Source of the DNA: Micromonospora zamorensis
GTDB taxonomy: Bacteria > Actinomycetota > Actinomycetes > Mycobacteriales > Micromonosporaceae
Length of the DNA stretch: 64,000 bases
Assembly: GCF_900090275.1 (NCBI RefSeq)
Contig: NZ_LT607755.1
Span: forward strand, 1-64,000
Direction: 5' to 3'
Under the pieces are notes generated by a model, which was not told where the DNA came from, searched no databases, and worked only from the letters and a program-made list of their open reading frames with translations. Shown here in pieces: positions 57,919 to 64,000 of the stretch. The translations under genes were made by a program, and so were the position numbers. Position 1 is the stretch's first letter; the number at the start of each line of letters is the position of its first letter.

Positions 57919-57996
57919 TTGATCGACTCGGGTTCCTTGAAATCGCGGTGTCCTGCTGGCCTGGATACCGCGACATCAAGAAACCCGAGTCGATCA
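57919..57996. repeat. 78-bp palindromic intergenic element, copy 2
   Basis: Starts TTGATCGACTCGGGTTCCTT and ends at its near-perfect complement AAACCCGAGTCGATCA. It shares most positions, and the identical 78-bp length, with 56462-56539. It lies between the maf start and the end of the mycosin gene, all on the minus strand. The two copies flank the O-methyltransferase-maf pair. Confidence 0.7.
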
Positions 57997-58012
57997 GCCT
58001 GCCGCAGACCGA

Positions 58013-59185
58013 TCAGCGACTAATTCTGGGCGGCGGATCATCACTGCGACGCCGACGCCGCGCCACCACCGCCCAAGCCACCCCGGTAGCCACGATCACG
58101 CCCAGAGTGGCCAGGCCACGTGCCGTCGCGCCGCTGCCATCATCACCCGGCCGCTGCCCGGCCGCCGTCGTCGACGGGCCAGCACCGGCCGGCGCGCTCA
58201 CAGACTCAAACCCAAGCGGCGGTACGTCTGCGGTCAGTGCCGCCACCAGGTCGATCACGCCATAGCCGTACTCGTCGTCACGCCCAGGCGGGCCCTTGTC
58301 GACGGCGGTCGCAGTGAGCCGGTGCGCTACCTCACGTGCGGGCAGATAGGGGTACTTCGACCTGATCAAGGCCGCCGCCCCTGCCACGATCGCCGTCGCG
58401 TCAGAGGTCCCAGTCCCTTTGCGGTACTTGCCGTCGATGCTCGTGCTGTAGATGTCGACCGCAGGTGCGACCACGTCAATCTCCGGTCCGGTAACGGAGA
58501 CAGCAGCGCGGTTCCCATCCCGGTCGACTCCACCAACAGCGATAACGCCGTCTTCTGAGGCTGGATAACCAACTGCGGAGTCTTGCGGGACATTGCCAGC
58601 GGATGCCACCACTATGACATTTGCTGCAAGTGCGGCCTTGATGGATCGTTGTAAAGGGATCCCTGCGCCACCCACCGAAGATATGCTGATTATGTCAGCC
58701 CCGTTGTGTACGGCGAAATCGATGCCGGCGGCCAATTTTTCAGGGTCACCCCGACCGTCAACAGGCGTGTCTCGAATAGGCAGAATGTGGGCATCCGGCG
58801 CGATGCCTAGGGCCCCTAGATCTGCCCCCTGTCCGTGAGCAGCGATGAGACCGGCCATGCCAGTGCCGTGACTGTTCTGGTCCTGCTGACCGTTGCCGTC
58901 GCCGCCGGCGATGATGTCAGTCCCTACAAGGAGATTTCGGTGTAGATCAGGGTGTGGTTGGACGCCGGTATCTGGAACCGCGACAGTTACTCCTGCTCCC
59001 CGGCTGAGGAGCTGCGCGTCGGGGGCCTTGAGGTAGCCCAAGTGCCACTGATCCGACCTGATTCGCTGGGCCTGGCTGGGGTTGTTGCTTGAGTTCTGAC
59101 TGCTTCTTTCCATGGGATGAAAAGCGAAAACTGCTACTGCGGAGATGGCCGCCAGCATTTTCGAGGGCAGTGTGTAGTAGTGCAT
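58013..59185 (-). CDS. mycP: Type VII secretion mycosin-like subtilisin protease
   Basis: 390-residue subtilase. Catalytic triad Asp72 (VAVPDTGVQPHPDL), His106 (NSHGTGMAGLI) and Ser261 (GTGTSDATAIVAGAAAL); oxyanion Asn198 in SAGN. An N-terminal hydrophobic stretch (residues 11-22) and a C-terminal membrane helix (358-375) before RRRRR match MycP topology: protease outside, anchored in the membrane. Mycosins process or stabilise ESX secretion machines. The DNA from about 58.35 kb is clearly poorer in GC than the window. ATG overlaps the upstream stop as TAATG. No EccB/C/D genes are present here. Confidence 0.85.
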   Translation of the reverse strand: MHYYTLPSKMLAAISAVAVFAFHPMERSSQNSSNNPSQAQRIRSDQWHLGYLKAPDAQLLSRGAGVTVAVPDTGVQPHPDLHRNLLVGTDIIAGGDGNGQQDQNSHGTGMAGLIAAHGQGADLGALGIAPDAHILPIRDTPVDGRGDPEKLAAGIDFAVHNGADIISISSVGGAGIPLQRSIKAALAANVIVVASAGNVPQDSAVGYPASEDGVIAVGGVDRDGNRAAVSVTGPEIDVVAPAVDIYSTSIDGKYRKGTGTSDATAIVAGAAALIRSKYPYLPAREVAHRLTATAVDKGPPGRDDEYGYGVIDLVAALTADVPPLGFESVSAPAGAGPSTTAAGQRPGDDGSGATARGLATLGVIVATGVAWAVVARRRRRSDDPPPRISR

Positions 59186-60567
59186 TACCGATTAAAGCCA
59201 ATGGCTGGGCCAGGGTCGGGCGGGCTCTGTTCCTCGGGGGGTCGGACGACAGGCTCTACCCCCTTCTCAGTCTCCCATGGCTGGTCCGGATCCCAGGCGT
59301 GTCGGTGTTCGTCCTGTTCCTGCCTGTGCCTCATAGGGTGGCCGGGTGGGTAGCTAGGCCCAAGGTTCGATGCGCCGCCAGAGCCGGGAGCGCCACCTAT
59401 TGGCGGCAAGTGCTGACCTCCGGGTAGGCCGCGACCTCCGCCTGGGCGAGAGCCCGCCCCACCAGTTGGCGTGGTGCCGGCACCACCGCCACCAATCACG
59501 CCCCCGATCGGATTAACTCTTCGTGTCGAGTTAGTGGGGGATGCAGGTTGGCCGAGACCAATGCCGGGCGCCCCTCCAATAAGGCCACCTGGCGGCATCG
59601 CTCGCGTTGGCGGCGGCGTGTGCGGAACTCCGTCTCTTATTCCGCCGATCGTACGGCTGTTTGCTCCGGAGCCTTCGCTTGGAGGTGGAGCTGAGGATCT
59701 AATTATCGGACCAGGTGGCAGAGGCGGTGACAGCCCGATGCTGGTCGGCGAGATGGGAACTCCGGCGCCCGGTGCTCCAAGACTGGCTGGTGGTGGCACC
59801 ACTCCAGCACTGGTGCCGCCAAGTATCGGACCCGTTATGGGCGTGGCCTGGGTGGGTAGCGGGCCAGTCGCCACAGTGGGCGACGGTGGCTGTGGGGCCG
59901 CACGGGCGGGCATAGGCATCGGAAGAATCGGAGGAATTATTGGAGCGGTGGCGCTATAGACGTCTGGGTCTGAGGGATCTCTTCTCGGGCGTAGAGGCGG
60001 CGGCGGTGGTTTTTGGAGCGTCGCTTGGGCTTGTTGAAGTTCTCCGCTGAGGCTGAACATCATGGCCCGTGCCTGCGAATTCAGCCGTTCCAGCTCGCCG
60101 TCCGTAACGGGTGCCTCGGTGACCCGGTTGCCCATCACGGCTTTCGGGTCGGCGGCCATCGAGTCGTACGCCTGCTTCTGCTGGAGCTTGGCCGCGTACT
60201 CCTCGTAGATCTTGCCGAGCGCGGCGCGGGTGGTGCCGATGGCCTGGGTGGCGGCGGACAGGGCGGTGTAGTTCGCGGCGGCTGCATCGTGGGTGCGCCG
60301 CACCTTGTCGATCAGCTGGTCGAGTTCGGCGAGGTACGTGCTGGAGGCGGCGCTGGTCTCGGGTGGCCAGGCCTCGGCGAGCCCGCGCCGGTATTCCTGG
60401 AGGCGGCCGAGGTGGATCTGCGCCAGGTCGCAGACCTTGCGCCAGCCGGCGACCTGTTTCCAGTGGTTGGCGGTGTCGTGGTCGTGCAGGCAGGCCCACA
60501 TGCTGTTGACGTCCATGAGCTGCCAGTCGGTGAGGCCGGAGGTGCGGCCGGTGCCCCGTTCGATCAC
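59185..60567 (-). CDS. Proline-rich protein with a WXG100/PPE-like N-terminal helical hairpin
   Basis: 460 residues. The first 185 are helical: EYRRGLAEAWPPETSAASSTYLAELDQLIDKV has a Trp67-Pro-Pro turn between two long helices, like the WXG turn of type VII substrates, and KIYEEYAAKLQQKQAYDSM follows. The rest is Pro/Gly/Ser/Ala-rich and probably disordered. GTG 60567 overlaps the upstream stop (GTGA). The N-terminal coding part is GC-rich; the tail from about 60.05 kb down is AT-richer, including many codons rare elsewhere in the window. A secreted or secretion-associated role with the mycosin is inferred from context. Confidence 0.7.
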   Translation of the reverse strand: MIERGTGRTSGLTDWQLMDVNSMWACLHDHDTANHWKQVAGWRKVCDLAQIHLGRLQEYRRGLAEAWPPETSAASSTYLAELDQLIDKVRRTHDAAAANYTALSAATQAIGTTRAALGKIYEEYAAKLQQKQAYDSMAADPKAVMGNRVTEAPVTDGELERLNSQARAMMFSLSGELQQAQATLQKPPPPPLRPRRDPSDPDVYSATAPIIPPILPMPMPARAAPQPPSPTVATGPLPTQATPITGPILGGTSAGVVPPPASLGAPGAGVPISPTSIGLSPPLPPGPIIRSSAPPPSEGSGANSRTIGGIRDGVPHTPPPTRAMPPGGLIGGAPGIGLGQPASPTNSTRRVNPIGGVIGGGGAGTTPTGGAGSRPGGGRGLPGGQHLPPIGGAPGSGGASNLGPSYPPGHPMRHRQEQDEHRHAWDPDQPWETEKGVEPVVRPPEEQSPPDPGPAIGFNR

Positions 60568-61022
60568 GGCAGCACCACCGGTCCTTCGGCGTCGGGGCCG
60601 GTCGGGTCGGTCAGCATGGGTGTCGGGCGGCCGGGCAGGACGGTGCTCGGGTCGGCGAGGGCCCGTCGCACGTCGACGACGCGGGCGGCGGTGAAGGCGT
60701 CGCTGTCGGCGTAGTGGGTGGCGACCCGATCGGCGGCGGCGGCCAGGTGGCCGGTGGCGCCCCGGACGGCGTAGACCATGTCGGCGGTGGCCTGCTGCGT
60801 CTCGTGGTGCGCGTGCAGGAACGTGACCAGCTCGACGAACGCGTCGCACGGGTTGGGCAGCTTCGCGGACATGTCCTCGGCGATGTACGACAGGTGTGGC
60901 GCGTAGTTGCTCTCGACCTCGGCGGCGAGCCGGTCGGCGAAGTCGCGCAGTTGGCTGATGTCGGCCTCGATGCCGCCGTAACCGCGCAGCCAGGGCGCTG
61001 GCCGGCCCTCTTCGGGGATCAT
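60564..61022 (-). CDS. EspC/WXG100-like type VII secretion target with a YxxxD motif
   Basis: 152 residues, mostly helical. ISQLRDFADRLAAEVESNYAPHLSYIAEDMS and ATGHLAAAADRVATHYADSDAF look like EspC-type targets. Tyr104-Ala-Asp-Ser-Asp108 fits the YxxxD/E type VII export signal just after a helix. ATG 61022 has GGGAGG 6 nt upstream, the best ribosome site of the trio, so this is probably the first gene. The three genes overlap by 1-4 bp and should be translated together. I infer the function from motif and neighbours only. Confidence 0.7.
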   Translation of the reverse strand: MIPEEGRPAPWLRGYGGIEADISQLRDFADRLAAEVESNYAPHLSYIAEDMSAKLPNPCDAFVELVTFLHAHHETQQATADMVYAVRGATGHLAAAADRVATHYADSDAFTAARVVDVRRALADPSTVLPGRPTPMLTDPTGPDAEGPVVLP

Positions 61023-61111
61023 GGATCCTCCCTACCTGTGACGGCACCGCTTCTCTGAGTGAGGGTAACGGCTGGGCGTGCCCCTGGCAGCCCCCGCCCG
61101 GGCGGGTCGGG

Positions 61112-61306
61112 TCAGCGGGGCAGGCCTGCGGCGCGCCACCCGCGGGAGCTGGCCGGTCGGCCGCTGCGCGCCCAGGCGGACGTGGTCGCCGGTGCGGGGG
61201 CCGTGGCCGGGCGGGAGCGGACGACGATCGCCCCCACGAGGGCGGCCAGTTCCTCGGCGGTGGGTACGCCGCGGACGACCCGGATCAGCGGCTCTTCGGC
61301 AGACAT
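61112..61306 (-). CDS. accE: Acyl-CoA carboxylase epsilon subunit
   Basis: 64 residues, the usual very small epsilon subunit. PLIRVVRGVPTAEELAALVGAIVV and the C-terminal AWARSGRPASSRGWRAAGLPR are diagnostic. It stabilises complexes of the AccA3-like alpha chain with a beta chain of the AccD5/PccB type. In mycobacteria and streptomycetes it directly follows its beta gene. Here the upstream neighbour is a divergent Ser/Thr kinase instead, so the beta subunit gene has moved away or lies outside the window. Confidence 0.85.
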   Translation of the reverse strand: MSAEEPLIRVVRGVPTAEELAALVGAIVVRSRPATAPAPATTSAWARSGRPASSRGWRAAGLPR

Positions 61307-61396
61307 GACGCCAGGGTACGCGGGGCGAAGTTGCGGGAAGCGGACAGTGGCGTGCCGGCGGTGTGAGCGTCGGCGGGTCCGGGTACCGTCTCACCG

Positions 61397-63421
61397 ATGT
61401 CGAACGCGCTTCCCCAACTTGTCGCTGACCGATACCGGCTTCTGTCGCCGCTCGGCCAGGGCGGCATGGGCCGGGTGTGGAAGGCGCGCGACGAGGTGCT
61501 GCACCGGGACGTCGCCATCAAGGAGTTGGTGCCGCCGCCCGGTCTCACCGACGAGGAGCGCCGCGAGATGCGGGAGCGCTCGTTGCGGGAGGCCCGGGCC
61601 ATCGCCCGGCTCAACCACGCCAATGTCGTCCGCATCTTCGACGTGCTGCGCACCGATGGCGATCCGTGGATCGTCATGGAGTACGTGGCGTCGAAGTCGT
61701 TGCAGGACACTCTCGCCGAAGACGGCCCGGTGTCGGTGGCCCAGACGGTGGAGATCGGCCTCGGTGTGCTGGGTGCCCTGAGCGCCGCGCACAAGGCGGG
61801 CGTCATGCACCGCGACGTCAAGCCGGGCAACGTGTTACTCGGTGACGACGGGCGGGTGGTGTTGACCGATTTCGGTCTCGCCACGATCCCGGGTGACCCC
61901 AATGTGACCCGCACCGGCATGGTCCTCGGCTCACCGGCGTACATCTCCCCGGAGCGTGCCCGTGACGGCACCGCCGGGCCGGAGGCCGACCTGTGGTCGC
62001 TGGGCGCGACGCTCTACGCGGCCGTGGAGGGCAAGTCTCCGTACGCTCGGCCGTCGGCGATCGGCACCCTGGCCGCGCTGGCCACCGAGCCGATCCCGCC
62101 GCCGAAGAACGCCGGCCCGCTCAAGGCCGTGCTCAACGGGCTGCTGCGCAAGGACCCGAACGAGCGGATCACCGCCGAGGTGGCGGAGCGGTTGCTGCGC
62201 CGCGCCGGGGGCAAGCGGGCGCGCGGGATTTCACTGCTCGATGGCGTACGCCGGCCGGGGCCGAACGGCCCGCGCGAGCCGCGCCTGCCGGTGGTGCCGG
62301 CGCCGCGACCTGCCGAGAGTGTCGACCGGCCGGTGTCGCCGCCGCCGCCGGCCGCTGCCGCAACCTCCGCTGCAACCTCCGCCGCTGCCGCAACCTCTGC
62401 CTCTGGCACGACCTCTGCCGCCGACGCCACGCCGACGACTGTCGTTCCGTCCGGTGTGGACGACGCCGACCCGACCGCGGCGGTGCCGGCCGAGCCGACC
62501 GCCACGATCGACCGCCCGTCCGATGCCGAGCCGACCACGAAGGTCGCGGCCACTGGCGACACGACCGGCGACAGTACGACGAACACCGGCGACGGCACGA
62601 GCACCCCCGACGACGAGCCGACGGTCGTCGACGGCCCGCCGGTGGCTCCGGAACAGCGCAAGCCGTCGACGCCGACGTCGCTCATGCCGCCGGTGAGCCC
62701 GGCCGGTCGTGCGGCGGTGCCGACGTACGGCGGTACGAGGCCGAGCAACACCCGACGCAACGTGCTGATCGGGGCCTTGGTCGCGCTGCTGCTGGTCGGC
62801 CTCGTGGTGATCGTGCCGCTGCTCAGCAAGGGTGACGACAAGACCCCGCAGGCCAACCCGACCGGGGCCGCCGCGACGTCCGCGCCCGCACCGACCACCG
62901 CTGCCGCGCCTCCGCCGCCCACCAGCGGTGCCCCGAGTCCGTCCGCCTCGGCCACCCCCTCGGTCGACCCGAACGCGTTGCCGGCGGGCTGGAAGCTGCA
63001 CCGGGACCCGGCCGGCTTCGCCCTGCCGATGCCCGACGGTTGGGTGCGTAGCCAGGTCAACGGCAACACGGTCGTCTTCAACCAGTCCAACGGGCCGGGA
63101 AAGCTGCTCGTGCAGTGGACCCCTTCCCCGAAGAAGGATGCGGTCGCGGACTGGCGGGAGCAGGAGCCGAACCGCAAGAACCTCGTTGGCAACTACAAGT
63201 TACTCGGCATCGTCGGCTGCGACTTTTGGAAGACCTGCGGGGACTGGGAGTGGCTGGAGACCCGGGACGGGCAGCGGATCCACGTCCGTAACCGTGGGTT
63301 CGTGACGGCCAAGAACCGCGGCTACGCCCTGCGGTGGGAGATCGCGGAGAAGGACTGGCAAGCCAACCTGCCGAACTTCGACCGCATCGCCAAGGGTTTC
63401 GTGCCCGACCGTCAGGACTGA
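61397..63421 (+). CDS. Receptor-type Ser/Thr protein kinase
   Basis: 674 residues. Kinase domain: GQGGMGRVW loop, VAIKEL lysine, HRDVKPGNV catalytic loop, DFGLAT and YISPERA. A Pro/Ala/Thr-rich linker (residues 295-445) is followed by a membrane helix, LIGALVALLLVGLVVIVPLL, and an outer domain of about 150 residues. That domain has a Cys pair (GCDFWKTCGDWEW) likely to form a disulfide. ATG 61397 lies 7 bp after TACCGT, suggesting a leaderless transcript. It is divergent from accE. The plan matches the kinase at 27.9-30.0 kb. Ligand unknown. Confidence 0.92.
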   Translation: MSNALPQLVADRYRLLSPLGQGGMGRVWKARDEVLHRDVAIKELVPPPGLTDEERREMRERSLREARAIARLNHANVVRIFDVLRTDGDPWIVMEYVASKSLQDTLAEDGPVSVAQTVEIGLGVLGALSAAHKAGVMHRDVKPGNVLLGDDGRVVLTDFGLATIPGDPNVTRTGMVLGSPAYISPERARDGTAGPEADLWSLGATLYAAVEGKSPYARPSAIGTLAALATEPIPPPKNAGPLKAVLNGLLRKDPNERITAEVAERLLRRAGGKRARGISLLDGVRRPGPNGPREPRLPVVPAPRPAESVDRPVSPPPPAAAATSAATSAAAATSASGTTSAADATPTTVVPSGVDDADPTAAVPAEPTATIDRPSDAEPTTKVAATGDTTGDSTTNTGDGTSTPDDEPTVVDGPPVAPEQRKPSTPTSLMPPVSPAGRAAVPTYGGTRPSNTRRNVLIGALVALLLVGLVVIVPLLSKGDDKTPQANPTGAAATSAPAPTTAAAPPPPTSGAPSPSASATPSVDPNALPAGWKLHRDPAGFALPMPDGWVRSQVNGNTVVFNQSNGPGKLLVQWTPSPKKDAVADWREQEPNRKNLVGNYKLLGIVGCDFWKTCGDWEWLETRDGQRIHVRNRGFVTAKNRGYALRWEIAEKDWQANLPNFDRIAKGFVPDRQD

Positions 63422-63486
63422 AACTGATTCGCATGACCTTGCGCCGTCCTGGGTAATTGACCTTCGACGACGGAGGGAGGCACGAC

Positions 63487-63714
63487 ATGGGTTACCGACG
63501 GAGGGACGCCCGGCCTCGGCTGGCACTGTGGATGCTCGTCGCGCTCGGCGACGCGATTCTGCTGCTGGTCACCATGGGGATTCCGGCGCTCATCGCACTG
63601 TTCGGCGTCGTGATCGTTGCCGGTTTCGGGGTGGCCGCCTGGCGGCTCACCCGCAGGGGCGCGTTGGCCCGTGAGGAAGCTGTGGTGCCGGCGTTGAGCC
63701 GGCGGCGGGCCTGA
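63487..63714 (+). CDS. Small membrane protein
   Basis: 75 residues: basic N-terminus (MGYRRRDARPR), two adjacent hydrophobic helices (LALWMLVALGDAILLLVTMGIPALIALFGVVIVAGFGVAAW), and a basic tail. ATG 63487 follows GGAGGGAGG closely, a strong ribosome site. No family recognised. It follows the kinase by 65 bp and may share its transcript. Confidence 0.6.
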   Translation: MGYRRRDARPRLALWMLVALGDAILLLVTMGIPALIALFGVVIVAGFGVAAWRLTRRGALAREEAVVPALSRRRA

Positions 63715-63796
63715 CCCGTAGCCCGGTGTGTGGCGGCAGCCGGACCGATTGTCGACCGTGTGGTGACCGTCGATCCCGCTGCCGCCAACGGCCCGG

Positions 63797-64000
63797 TCAG
63801 GTGTTGTTGGCCAACGCGATCAGTCGACTCCGGTCGCCGTTCCAGTAGTTGCGGTCCACGTTGCCGCTGATCCCCGACACGGCCCCGGTGCTGGTGTACT
63901 GCCAGAAGCTCCACACCGACGCGCCTGCCGGTAGGGCACCCGGCGTGCTCGACCAGCGGGCCAGCCAGAGCGGGTGGTTCGCCCACGGGCCGGTCCAGCT
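63797..64000 (-). CDS. C-terminus of a GH25 muramidase (lysozyme), partial
   Basis: The last 67 codons of a minus-strand gene that starts outside the window. The reading NHPLWLARWSS, then ASVWSFWQYTSTGAVSGISG, NVDRNYWNGDRSRLIALANNT and stop, is the typical end of glycoside hydrolase family 25, with the WQYTS and G-x-VDxN elements. GH25 enzymes cut the MurNAc-GlcNAc bond of peptidoglycan, usually outside the cell. Stop TGA is the complement of 63797-63799. The catalytic residues lie in the missing part. Confidence 0.8.
   Translation of the reverse strand, partial: SWTGPWANHPLWLARWSSTPGALPAGASVWSFWQYTSTGAVSGISGNVDRNYWNGDRSRLIALANNT

Overview
The window is very GC-rich (about 70% or more), uses many GTG starts, and many -10-like hexamers sit 6-7 nt before the start codon, which suggests leaderless transcripts. 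Protein families and gene order point to an actinomycete of the Micromonosporaceae (Micromonospora-like). This assignment is inferred from gene content; no rRNA gene is present.

Layout. 0.1-3.5 kb: DUF4272 protein, RlmA-type methyltransferase, adenosine deaminase, uridine kinase-like protein. 3.6-8.7 kb: a conservon-type signalling operon (nitrate-sensing histidine kinase, roadblock/LC7, DUF742, GTPase), ending at a perfect 50-bp palindrome. 8.9-12.4 kb: two minus-strand genes, one with a degenerate IS110-transposase-like N-terminus and a kinase-like tail. 12.6-13.7 kb: PadR regulator and a membrane protein. 13.8-21.1 kb: blaI-M56 peptidase-cydABDC, all co-directional, with BlaI-type dyads before blaI and before cydA. 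21.3-27.9 kb: deoxynucleoside and sugar-phosphate salvage (two ALDHs, deoC, upp, a phosphohexomutase) plus a GPP34 protein. 27.9-43.2 kb: Ser/Thr kinase, methylmalonyl-CoA mutase subunit, M20 amidohydrolase, several small conserved genes, lpdA, and a short ThrRS preceded by a Thr-Thr-Thr leader peptide. 43.2-51.9 kb: MarR-controlled ABC exporter pair, DoxX/TetR divergon, guaB1, and an ArgO/ArgP pair. 52-57.9 kb: acyl-CoA carboxylase alpha subunit, PadR-linked DrrAB-type exporter, O-methyltransferase, maf. 58-61 kb: a low-GC type VII secretion-like trio (mycosin, Pro-rich WXG-like protein, YxxxD protein). 61-64 kb: orphan accE, a second receptor Ser/Thr kinase, a small membrane protein, and the end of a GH25 muramidase.

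How it fits together. The backbone add-upp-pmm-amidohydrolase-GGCT-lpdA-accA-maf-accE follows, in reverse orientation, the order I remember for Mycobacterium tuberculosis Rv3313c to Rv3281. The conservon, the bd-oxidase/BlaI block, the exporters and the secretion-like trio look like lineage-specific insertions. Propionyl/methylmalonyl metabolism (biotin carboxylase, epsilon subunit, mutase) and nucleoside salvage (add, udk, deoC, ALDH, upp, phosphomutase) are the two metabolic themes.

Data quality. Ten genes between 0.7 and 29.4 kb carry apparent single-base frameshifts, very dense at 5.8-11.1 kb, while the window after 29.4 kb is clean. The interrupted genes keep family-typical sequence on both sides of each shift, so I annotate them as whole genes with likely sequencing errors rather than pseudogenes.
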